A stretch of 62,000 bases of DNA from positions 2,588,068 through 2,650,067 of the forward strand of contig RPFO01000059.1 in NCBI GenBank assembly GCA_009746045.1, written 5' to 3'. Shown in pieces: positions 1-12,400 of the stretch. The first letter of the stretch is position 1. Every line of letters starts with the position of its first letter. This stretch comes from Mesostigma viride. Lineage: Eukaryota; Streptophyta; Mesostigmatophyceae; Mesostigmatales; Mesostigmataceae. Below the pieces are notes generated by a model that ran no database searches, was not told where the DNA came from, and was given only the letters and a program-made list of their open reading frames with translations. The position numbers and the translations under genes are program-made.

Positions 1-490
1 CAAGACGTTCCAAATTAGCGAAAATTAGCGGGACCTGACAGTCCCCCGTCACCTATAGATTACCCGGCATACCCGATTTCATTCACGATTATCACCTGCA
101 GCAATTTGAATGAGGGTGACCACATCGCAGCAAGTAGAAATAGATGCATTTCATGTATACCGAGCCAAAGACTGGGCAATGGTTCGTGTCTTGAGCGATC
201 TGACCACGTTTCGTTTTCCTACGAAAATTAAGATGAGGGCGTATAGTAATCCACTGTAACCTAATTGCTGCCAGTGTGCTCCCAAGGCGAGCCAAGTAGT
301 TGGGACCATGCATGTTTGGACGGGGAGACCAGGCTTGTCTTCCCGCATAGAGCGTGCCATGATGCTTCTGTCCCTTGCTCGAGGCTGTTGCATGAGATGT
401 GCGGGCAGATCTGGGACCACGGTGTCCACTGTGGGAGGTGAACGCCCACCGTGGGAGTGGACTGCGCTTAGGGCATTTGCTAATTAGCAC
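1..490. other. Upstream region, no supported gene
   Basis: No convincing coding exon is visible on either strand. The segment lies directly upstream of the first ATG of the channel gene and presumably holds its promoter and 5' leader, but I see no TATA box or other element that I would name. Confidence 0.4.
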
Positions 491-3400
491 ATGGATCTAA
501 CTCCAAAGGAGGATACACCGGCCATTCCGGTGGAGGACAAGAAGCCCACGCCGGTGAAAACTAAGAATGGTCCTGATGCCAGCCAAAGACAGCAATACCA
601 TCGCACAACTACAATCCGATTTGATGATCTTGTCGATCGAACGGGAGAAAATAGCTTGGCATCAACGCCGCCTCCTGGCACAAAGGCGGGCAAAGACCAG
701 GCAGCAGCTGTGCATGCTCGTTTTCGCTGGTGGTCCCTTGCACTTGCCACCGGTTTGTGCTTGCTGTTCCTAGTAGGAGCAGGTACCGTTCACAAACGTT
801 CACTTGATCTTGCGAGCGACAGCGTGGATGGAATTACACGAGGGGCTCAGGGAGTCATGCAGGAGCGCATAGCACTCCTCGTCCTCAATGAGGTATGGGC
901 TGGTTGCACATGACACATCTGGTGGACCGCGCAGCTGCTGGTATGTTTGCTACAGTGCTCCGCATGGAGCCAGGACTAGAACTGATAGGGCTTGTTGCTT
1001 TGATTTGAGGTGGTACATTGTGACGTCTGTGTGTGCCAACTGGGAACAACTGCAACCATGATTATGCGACCCTGTTGGTACGAACGTTGGCTGTAGTACA
1101 TGCCTTCAGTGTGCATGGTCATTTTCATCAGGATTGAGTTGATTGTCCTGCACTGCTATTAATGGGATCACCGCACTGTGTTGCGGCATGCAATTATGGG
1201 TATTTGCGCCAATAACCCACCTTAAAGAACGTTTCATTATGACCATTGTATTCTAGAGTGTGCCCGTAATCTAGGTCACATGCTGATTGCTGATCAATTT
1301 CTGGCTGATTCTGCCTGGTATTGTGGGAGCGTCCATAGAGTATGGAACACATCACTGAAACTGCCCCTGCCCCTGCCCCTGCCCCTGCCCCTGCCCCTGC
1401 CCCTGCCCCTGCCCCTGCCCCTGCCCCTGCCCCTGCCCCTGCCCCTGCCCCTGCCCCTGCCCCTGCCCCTGCCCCTGCCCCTGCCCCTGCCCCTGCCCCT
1501 GCCCCTGCCCCTGCCCCTGCCCCTGCCCCTGCCCCTGCCCTGCCCCTGCCCCTGCCCCTGCCCTGCCCCTGCCCCTGCCCCTGCCCCTGCCCCTGCCCCT
1601 GCCCCTGCCCCTGCCCCTGCCCCTGCCCCTGCCCGCGCCCCTGCCCGCGCCCCTGCCCCTGCCCCTGCCCGCGCCCCTGCCCGCGCCCCTGCCCGCGCCC
1701 TGCCCGCGCCCGCGCCCGCGCCCGCGCCCCGCCCCCGCCAGGGCCCGCCCCCGCCCCCCGCCCCCGCCCCGCCCCCGCCCCGCCCCGCCCCGCCCGCCCC
1801 CGCCCCGCCCCGCCCCCGCCCCCGCCCGCCCCGCCCCCGCCCCCGCCCCCGCCCCCGCCCCGCCCCGCCCCCGCCCGCCCCGCCCCCGCCCCCGCCCCGC
1901 CCCCGCCCCGCCCCCGCCCGCCCCCGCCCCCGCCCCCGCCCCCGCCCCGCCCCCGCCCGCCCCGCCCCCGCCGCCCCCGCCCCGCCCCCGCCCCGCCGCC
2001 CCGCCCCGCCCCCGCCCCCGCCCCGCCCCGCCCCCGCCCCCGCCCCGCCCCCGCCCCGCCCCCCCCGCCCCGCCCCCGCCCCGCCCCGCCCCCGCCCCCG
2101 CCCGCCCCCGCCCCCGCCCCGCCCCCCCCCGCCCCCGCCCCGCCCCGCCCCCGCCCCGCCCCCGCCCCCGCCCCGCCCCGCCCCGCCCGCCCCGGCCCCG
2201 GCCCGGCCCCGGCCCCGGCCCCGCCCTGCCCCTGCCCCTGCCCCTGCCCCTGCCCCTGCCCCTGCCCCTGCCCCTGCCCCTGCCCCTGCCCCTGCCCCTG
2301 CCCCCCCTGCCCCTGCCCCTGCCCCTGCCCCTGCCCCTGCCCCTGCCCCTGCCCCTGCCCCTGCCCCTGCCCCTGCCATCCCACTGTCTTTAACTGGTCC
2401 TGTCCTTAACTGCCCCGGCCTCAGGCCATTCTGGCGCGTGCGGCCGTGGCGTTTGCTAAAGCGGGCATCCAGTCCGGGGACCTAAACTTGAATGGCACGC
2501 TCGACCTGAGCATCGCTTCACATAGGAATCACCTGGACCGATACCTGCTGATGCTGCTGGACTCCTCGGAGGGCGTGGATGAGATCTATTTTGCTGCGGA
2601 TGAGTCGCTGGTGGGTGCGTTGCGGGACTGGAGCACGGGTGTCCGCCGCATTGTGGCGCTGGACCCATCCACGCGACCTGTCTCTGGCAGCTGCCCCCAA
2701 TATTTCGCGGTGGATGTATTGACGGGGGCCAGGGCGGTCGGTGTCTCAGCGGTGGCCTTTCCCTCCTTTCCTGCGTGGCTGTGCCTGGACTCCCTCTACG
2801 GCCTCCCGTGGTACGCAGCCGCCATGAACTCGAGCCAGGCCACGCTGGCCGCCGACCCTGGCATCGATGCCGGGTTCTGGACACCACCATTCTTGTCTGT
2901 CCGCCGCGCGGGGGGCCCGCGCGTGCCCCTACAAACCACACTGGAGTTTGGTGCCGCGTACAGCGAGGCGGTCTACCACCCGCGCACGTCCCTCCCCGTG
3001 GCTGCGCTGGCGGCGGTGGTGAACATGCGGCGGCTGGGCAGTGAGCTTGCAGCGGCGCGTGCGGACCCCGGCTATGAGGTGGTGCTCGTGGGGGAGGACG
3101 GCCGCGTGTGGGCCTCCTCGGGGAGCGAGGTCACCCAGAAGGCCGACGTGCCGGGCGGCTGGCAGCGCATCAGGGCCAATGAGTCCAAGCACGACCTGGT
3201 GAGGGGCGTGGCGCGCCGCATGAGCCAGGCGGGCAGTTTGCTGGCAGAGATGGAGCGTGCCGTCGCCAGCACGAGTGAGCAGGGCAACCTGGACCCGCCC
3301 CTGATGGGCTTTGCGGATGATGCGGTCTACTCGGCCACGCGCGTCGACCTGGGTGGCGACGCCGAGCTGGTCTCCATCGTTGTCTTCCGTGTGCCAGAGC

Positions 3401-6400
3401 TCGCCACGCTCAAGACACAAGGTGCGTGAGGGACGAGGCAGCCAGGCGCCTTGTAGCCGGCCTTGTGAGAGAATGTGGCACCGCACAGGCACCTTGCACC
3501 ACCATGTATCACAATGAGCGCCATTCTAGATCGTATTTTTTTCCCATCCGCTTGTCCCAGCTCTGAGCTCTCAAAGCTTGAATGCCTTCCACATATCCCT
3601 TTCTACCCTCAGAGTCCAGTCCAGGCAACCTGCAGGTGAGGAGATCAATAGGGTATATGAACCCTGCCTGGTCAGCTCGTTACTATATGGATTGTAATAT
3701 CCTCAGCTTCCAAGCCCCCACTGGCCCCACACCGTATTTTTTTTCCTTTAGCGACATTCAAGACAATGTGGCATGAGATGTTCCAGTCGTGGCAGCATAG
3801 CCGTTGAAACTTCTTGAGAGGCTGCTGGGCACCAAATTGTAATCAGCAGATTTCAGAGGCGTGGTGAACAGACACACACGGGGCCGTCGCGTTCTTCTAT
3901 CCTGTGTGCTCCGCCCGTTGTTGTCTTTTGTCACGCGCATGACTGCAGGAAGTATGGCTGACTGCGTGCGTGGCATGGCCTGCATGCGTTGCGCTGGGTG
4001 TGTGGTTCCCCTGGCTCGTGGTGCCACAGGCAGCATTGCGACGGCTGTCTGCTGCGTGTTTGGCATCATCTGCATCGGGTTGCTGGTGGTGGACCACAAC
4101 CAGGTGGTGGACAAGAACAAAGCCGCCAAGCTTGTGGCCGCACGTGCACCATTGGGGGCCAGCCTGCGGTCGGCACCCTCCGCAACCAACCGCGCGCCGA
4201 GGGCCAGTGACCCAACATTAGAGAGTCACCGGGCGAACGGGGAGAAGCGCAACCCGCTGCGCCACCTGCAGATAGACACGGGGGAGGATAACCTGGGGGG
4301 CAGTTCTTTTGGGGGTGATGGTAGCCTGGGAGTGAGCCCGGTGCCAGGCTTGTTGCCAACGCCAAATGTTTTCTCGAAGAAACTGGTGTCTAGCTCAGCC
4401 GTGGGTGGTGGCGCTGCCGGCAGCAGCAGTATTCATGCCAATGAGGAAAGTCGCAGCTCTCCCCAGGGCGTGCCGCTACAAGGGAGGGCATTGCCACCGC
4501 CGGTGACCCATGCGCTGACGCAGTCACTGTCTAGCGTGAGTGACTGGCAGAGCTCGACGTCCTTCAGGTTGTCCGGCAGCAACCCGCACCAATCATTGTC
4601 GTCGCACAACACGCCGCCCGCGCTGCCCTCCACGCCAGAGACCTCGGAGCTGCAGCACCAACCGTCGCTGTGCGCGATGCTGTCAGGGGCAGACCGTAGC
4701 CAGAGCGCGCCCATCCTCGCACCACCCAGCCTCACTAGCCCGGTGATCGATCTGGCGTCGCAGGAAGAAGTGTGCGAGGAGGGCCAGGAGGTGCCGGCGG
4801 GAAAGCCGGTGGCCCCCATCCCCATCCACATCATCGCGCAGTCGGTGCACGAGCGGCTCAAGCGTGCGCGCTCCAACAACGTGTCGGAGCGCGTGCTGGA
4901 GCGGGGGCACAGCGAGATGCTGGGCAGTCGCAAGGGGCCCGGCCTGAGCCCCAACTTTGGGGGGGTGGGCTTCCAGTCATACCGCTCGTGGAAGGTGGCG
5001 GGCAAGAGCACCCCGGAGGCCAAGCCGCGGTCGCTGTTCAGTGTCAAGCACTTCTGGGGCATGCAGGCCACGAGCTACCTGCTGCTGTCCGCCACCAGCC
5101 TGGTGGTGCTCATGTTTGTGTGGCGCGCGCTCACCCACGCGGCAATTGACGCCACACGTGACCGCACGACAGACGCCACGCTTGGGCTGTTGGAGGAGAA
5201 CACGCGTGCCATCTTCCGGTAAGGAGGGGGGGGGCGGGGGCCGCACAAAGGAGGTAGGCAGAAGAGATAGGCAGACAGGTTGGCAGAGATGGAGGAGGGC
5301 CAGGCTGTGACGGCGCCTGCAGCAAAGCCATCAAGTACCAATTAGATGAGCCATGGTGCTGGCACTAGCTGCCTAGTGGTTGTCGCGTTCAGTCGTGCTT
5401 GTGCAGCAGAGAAGTGAGCTACCCTGATGGAAGGAGAAAAGGGGAAGGTGGCAAATGAGGCAGACGTGCTGTGTTTGATTTACGCGTGCCTGTCCACATC
5501 TAAGGCCTGGGTTGTTTTATGGGCGGTGAGGATGCACACTGTCCTTGGCACTTGGTATACGTGCTCGCATCTCTCGGCTCGGTTGCACTGTAAAAGAACA
5601 CAATACCAAGGCCTTGGGTTTGTACGTCATTTGGTGTTTGGGCCGTATATGCAACCCTTCCCGGCGTTAGCACAGGGCATGCCCTGAGCCATCCATGGCA
5701 CCTCTGATTATGCATGGTAGTGGGTCTGTTTGATCTCTGCGCTAAACATTAATTAATTAAATCTCTGCGCTAAACATACTGGGGTCTGACCTGCGCGCAG
5801 CCAGGATGGTGACAACATGGGACCAGGCTGGCATTAGAAACCACCGTGTGATGAGCTGTGGGATGGTAGACGTTCCTCTCATCAGGGTGTGTTGCTAGAC
5901 GCTTGACTATTCCAGGGTTAAGATTACCCACCCTTGAGTGTGTGTATGTGACCCACGGCCCCTCCCTGCAGGTACCCCGCGTGTGCGCTGCGCTACGAGG
6001 CGAACCGCATGTCGCTGCTGGCTGAGCAGGGGATGATGGCGCTGCGCACGAGCAGCCGGCAAGGCAACGGCAGCTGGATCACGCGCTCACCCGTTGACGT
6101 GGTGTACGTGGACGCACTGGACAGCGAGTCGTTGATCCTCCACCCCATGTTCATGCTGCCACCCGCGTTCCTGCTACCAAATGCCCTCGCGCGCGTGCGT
6201 GAGCAGGAGCGCCAGGGTGTACGCCAAGGAACGGTGGTCTTTGACACGGGCCCGCTGGCCAGCGCCTACTACTCCAACGCCACCGCGGTTGACAATGTCT
6301 GGTTTGAGTCAGGCCGTGACACGTACATGGAGACGGCGTGTCGGGACAGCGTGTACGACCCGGTCACCAGCTGCTTCTTTGGCGTGGCCGCCTTCACGAG

Positions 6401-9400
6401 CACCATCGGCGTCTGCAACGAGTACCGCAACGGCACGCAGGGCATGGACGGGCGCTACATGCCTGCCCTGCCCAGCGATGTCACACCGTTCTTTCTGCCG
6501 GTGGCCCGCCGATGCAACCTGCTGACGAGCAGCAGCTGGCCGCCCAAGCCCAAGTGGTCGCTGCCCACCCCCGTGTTCCGCAACCCAAAGGTGCTGCTCC
6601 TGAACCTGCGCTGGCCCGTGGTGGCCAGCCTGGAGACGCTCGTGCGCATGGGAGCCGTGGACGCCAGCAGCGGGCCCGAGAAGGGCCTCCCGTTCGGCGT
6701 GTGGGCGACCGATGTGCGCACGGACAAGCTGCTGGCGACACTGGTGTCCACGGCGCAGCGCGTCTGCCACCGCAGCCATGCCAAGCCGGCCAGCTGCGAT
6801 GGGCGCGCGTTTGTGGTGAACCGCTTCCCCATGAGCGACGCAGACACGGGGCGCACGGTTCCGGCGGGCACGCTGCTGGCCAGCTCCCACGGCAACGTGA
6901 CGGTGGACGGCGGCGGCCAGGTGCTCATGCTCATGAATGCATCGTCCGACGAGATCGTGCGCGAGACAGGACGCTTCCTGTTCCAGTCGCTGGACGCACG
7001 GTTCTGGGCGGCGGGCAGCGGAAGTGCGGCCAATTACACCAGCGTTAAGTCCTGTGCGCCGCCCATGTACCTGTCGCAGGCGCGTGTGCTGTCTTCAGCG
7101 CGCGGCATGCTCATCCCGCGCGACTTTGACGCGCCCATCACGGTGTTGCTGTCCATCGGCGTTCCCAGCAGCGGCGAGTGGCTGCTGGTGCTGACCGCGC
7201 CGCGCGCCGACTTCTACCACGAGTGGGAGCTGGAGTACGTGTGGCAGTGGCTGCTCGTCTCCGCCGTGTCGGTGCTGCTGCTGGCGTTTGCGTTCACGGG
7301 ACTCAAGGAGATGGTGCTGGGCGTGCTGCACGGCGTGGAGGGGGAGATCGCGGAGAAGGACGTGGGGCTGGTGAGTCGCTATGCTGTCACCGGTCACAGG
7401 CACAATCATGAGGAACAAGGGGTACACCTTGCTCACCATCTGTGGTCGCTGTTCTGGGCAGAGGGTTGGTCTCCATTAACAGTTGGCAACACCTTGAGCG
7501 CTGACGCCAAGCCAGGAAGCTGGTCATGGCTTTGGGGCCTATGGAACATTGTATACTTTGGTTGTCTCTGTAGGCACGTTGGGTATAGAATGAAGCTGCT
7601 GGAGGCAGGATCAGGTTGTTGAGGGCACCGCACATGCTTGGGCAGTGGCTTGCAACAGGGGCTGCCTTGCCTTGGGTAAACCTTACATGCCGTCTACGCT
7701 GATCACCCCTTGACACTCGTGTTTCAAAGAGGACCTTCAAAAGCGTGCCACCCACCCACCCACCCACGTATGCCCCATCATTGGGCTGACATAGCTATGT
7801 CAGCGGTGTACTTCCCCTGTGCGCGCGCTGCCCTCCTTTGCTGGCTGTGTGGCGCAGGTGAGCGCGGTGAGCGGCAACGTGACCAAGGAGGGGCTCTACT
7901 CGGTGTTTGAGGAGATCATGGAGAGTGTCATGTCGGCCGCCAAGCTGAGCTGGCGCCACCAGCAGCCCACCGCCCCAGTGATCACGGACAACGTGGAGGG
8001 CGGCGGCGCGTCTGAACCGGCGCTGGAGGTGGAGGACCGCAAGTTCATTGCGCACTGCCAGAAGCGGGCCAGCAAGCACCTGCGCGACGGCGCGCTCGGG
8101 CGCAACATCCTGACCATGTGCGCGATGGAGGCCAATGGCACGCGCACGCAGTGGCACCTCTACAAGCTCGTGACCAACGACTACTGGCGTGCGCTGCTCT
8201 TCCTGGTGCTCACCTTCCACGTGCTGCTGTCCTTCTGGGAGCCGGTGAGCGGTGCCTGGGTGTTTGTTGGCGCAATAATATCTGCTAGCCCAATGTTTTG
8301 CTTATCAATGTCACAGCTCTCACGTCACATGCCTGCTTATTGGAATGCCGTGATGTCCTGCTGGCATGCCATGTTTGGTCAGCTTATTGCTCCTTGTATG
8401 ACATGGCTGTTGATGTCACATGGGAAATGAACTACGTCCCTTGGTAATGGTCCTTGCAAGGTTGCACCGTGTATGATGGGTAGTCTCTGTGCGATGCCCA
8501 ACAACCGTGCACTGATAAGACCATGTGAGTCGCGTGCATACCCCCAATGTGTCTGCCCTGCACATGTGCTCCATGGCATGCCCTTTGGAACTGGGGCAGG
8601 TGGACAACGAGGCGTTGCGCGAGCGCTGCGGCTGGTCCTGGTGGCTGCCCTTTGCCGAGTCGCTGTTCCTGGTGGTGGAGATATTCACGACAGCCGTGCG
8701 GCTATTGTCCAAGTACAAGTGGGGCGGACCACCCAACATCCTCGACTTTGACTCCCGTTTTGAGCGCGCGTACGACTCTCTCTCGGTTCTTGTCCTCTGC
8801 ATCATGTGCGCCGACTGGCTGACCAAGCTGTCCACGTACTGGAGCATTCAGTACTACTTCCCATTCCGGTAAGCACCGGCTTTGTGTGGAAATCCAAGGG
8901 ATGTGGCAAAGTGGCCCCAAGTTCATGCTTTAACAATGCAGAAATATAACATTGATGCATATCACATTGCTTATGCCGTGATACTGCGACTCTGGTGGAC
9001 CCATGCTAATTTTTTTATTTTTTATTTGCTTTTGTGGATGTCAAGAGCTGCGCGTGTGTTTAAGGGAATAAGGGAAGCAAACGGCTGGGTTGTCCTTTAA
9101 AATGGGTCAAAAGTTGTCAGGAATCCCTGCAAACTCTATTCAGCGTTTGGCAGTAATCATAGTGAGTAATGTGAGAAAGCCTTGGCCCATATTTGTAATA
9201 CAAGTGCGATGTAGAATTTCTTACAGTGCCGTAGATTCACAGGGCTACCTGCCCGAACAAACACACGGGAAACTGGCATGATCGGTTAAGAAATACCTCA
9301 ATTAGGAAGTGATATATATATATATATAGATCCCCGTCATGGTATTCAACTGTGGTCGTTAATAGCATGCACTTGTTGGTGAGATTGTGCTGTTGAACCA

Positions 9401-12400
9401 ATGCTGCAATATATCCGGCAGCTGCTTCTGTTGCTGACCTGTCAGTGGTGTGAGGAGATTCAATGTTTTTCCATTTCTTTTCTGGTTGGCTGCTTGCAGC
9501 TTTGGTTTGGTGATTCCGTAGGTGCCTAGGTTGCACAGGTTGGTACAGACCACGCAGCTTTTTTCCCTCAACGGGCCGCATTGGGTTGTAAGGTTCTGAG
9601 GCAGGGTCTGATTCAGAGAACCTCTTGGGACACCTCTTCCCTGCTTTTGCATGGTTTTCCCCATTATTTGGATACGAAGCTCCACTATGCCTCCCGTTTC
9701 ACCCCGGCTGCTTATCTGGTGGTCTTCCGTGGGCCCCTCTGCCCTCGCCACGGCATGTGCGTCAATCATGCGTGCGCGGTGCTCCCCTTGCCCCCCAGTG
9801 TGGTCCTCGTAGTCTCCATGAACAGCAAGGTGAAGGACAGCTGCATCCTGGTCATGCGTGCCATCATGGGCGCCAAGGATGTCATCCTCTTCTTCATGTG
9901 CACCGTGCTGGTCGCCGCCTCATTCGGCACCGTGCTTTTCGGCAACTGGCTGCAGCCCATGGAGGTGAACGGCTCCTTTGCTGATGCGGCGCGCAGCATC
10001 ATGACCACGTTCGTCTTCCTCACCTCCGGCGAGAACTACGGCACCGTCGTCTTCCCCGCGACCGAGGGCAACGGCTTCTATGTCATCTTCTTCATTGTGT
10101 GCTCGCTCATCGGCCTGCTGCTGCTCATGGCGCTGACCATCGGTGTGCTGCAGCAGGTGTTTGACCAGCTGGCGCTCGAGGCGCGCGTCAAGGACCGCGT
10201 CGCCTACCGCATCGCCATCATCTCTGCATTTGTGCTGGTGGACACGGACTGCTCAGGCATGCTGGATCTGGCCGAGGTGATCGCCTTCTTTAAGCGGCAT
10301 CGGCCGCACACCGACGAGGAGGTGCTGCGACGCACCTTCCACGAGATCGCCGCGCGGGAGAAGCGCAACCAGCTGGGGCCTCTCGGCCACCCAGAGGCTG
10401 CGCCCGGGTATGACTACGACAGCAATGTGCGTGTGGGCACTGAAGACACGTCGCGGGGGCGGTGGTACAGCGGCAGCGGGGCCAGCAGCTGGGGCGGTGG
10501 CGAGGACACGGAGCCGGTGATATCGGAGCGCGACGTGCTGATCAGCGAGATGGGCCTGATGGGCTTCACCTTTCTGCTGGAGGACGGTCGCCTCAAGCTG
10601 TCCAAGCACACGGCGGGCTTCCCCATCCAGCTGGTCATCCGGCGGCTGATCAAGCACCCCTACTGGTTGCACCTGCAGGTGACCGCGCTCATCCTGCACC
10701 TGTGGATGTCGCTCAGCTACAACCTGCTGCCGCACGACACGGTCATCCGCATGCTCAACTACATTTTCACGGCCGCGTTCCTGGTGGACGTCTCGCTGCT
10801 GCTCATCAGCTATGGCCCGGTGGAGCTGTGGATGTACAACAAGTACCGCAGTGACGAGCGCCGCAGCCGCGAGGACACGTTCCACATGCGCGGCCTGATC
10901 TTCATCTGGCTGGCCACCGTCTGCCTGCTCCTGCTCTCCCTCTTCTACATACAGGACAGCCCCACGGTCGCGCGCCTGGCCTCGGTCGTCGCCTGCCTGC
11001 GCGTGTTCCTTTACATTGAGTCGCTGCGGCACCTGCTCTTCACCATCTACGCAGTGCTGGGCCAGATCATCTCCCTTGTCATCTTCCTGCTGCTCGTTAT
11101 CTTCACCTTTGCCGTCTTTGGCGTGCTGCTCTTCCGCGGCAAGTTCCGCAAGACGCTCGCCTCGGAGCGGCCCGATGGCTCGTTTGACTCGCTGTCCGAA
11201 GCCATGCTGGTGCTCTTCCAGCTGCTGGTGGGTGAGGACTGGCACCAGGTCATGTACGCGACGCTCAAGGTGACCGACTGGACCGCGTGCATCTACTTCA
11301 TTGGCTACATTGTCTTCATCACGCTGCTCATCTCCAACCTGTTCCTGGGTGTCGTCCTACAGGTATGCTGGGGGGGTTGCTGGGAAGTGTCTGGTAGCCA
11401 CCACGCAGAGCAGGGAAAGACGGTTGGTGCTCGATCGCAATGTGCATACTTTCTGTCTTCTTTCTGGGCAGCATTTACTGCCTCTCCAGCGACCTGGTTG
11501 GGGCTGCGGTTGCGTAGGCAGTGCCTGGGCACAGCCTCCTGGTATTACAGGTTGGTTTGTGCGCAGATGTTCTTATGATGCTCCATGGTGGAAATGGCAT
11601 GCAGCTCTGCTATCTGTGGAGTTCAGCCCTACCAAACATGCATTACGTGATCTGGTGCATGTTATGTGCTCTAGTATAGTACACATTTAATCCGTGACAA
11701 TGTCGCACATTGTGACAGGACTTACAGTTTCACACTGACCCAGCTGGTCTTGTTCTTATCTGAAGCAGTCGTTTCCCATCTGGTTTTTGCTCACTCGTGT
11801 CAGCACATTTCATCCGAGATACACCCGGCAAAGTCTCCTACGTGCACCGGCGAGGTGCTGCCAGTGTCGCAATACAAGGATGCATGACCCATGGAAGCCT
11901 CTTATTTTATGGACAAAACTTTTCTGGCTGGGCAGTTGCCCAGAATGCAGGAGAACTTGTAGGGGACTGGACACCTTGCTGCTGCTTCGGTTGCCAGGCC
12001 TTGGGTTACGTGCGCCTCTCTTCAGGAATGGGCTTGAGTGGCACAAATTCTTGACACACCACATCCGTTCTCTGCGTGAAGTCTACATGCCTTGTGCCTA
12101 TTTGGTGCCTAAGCATTTCCATGTGCTGAGTTAACAATAGCAAGCGGTTGAAGCCTGAGATGGTTGAAGCCGGAGATGTGCTACGCCTGCGATGGTTGAA
12201 GCCTGAGATGTACTCAGCCTGAGATGGTTGAAGCCTGAGATGGTTGAAGCCTGAGATGTACTCAGCCTGAGATGATTGAAGCCTGAGATGTACTCAGCCT
12301 GAGATGGTTAAAGCCTGAGATGGTTGACGCCTGAGATGGTTGGAGCCTGAGATGGTTGAAGCCTGAGATGTACTTAGCCTGAGATGTACTCAGCCTGAGA

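Noticed and set aside
1194-2485. Open frames of 350-400 codons on both strands
   Set aside because: They are translations of the CCCCTG array in different frames, with dipeptide composition only; splice sites on both sides place the array in an intron.
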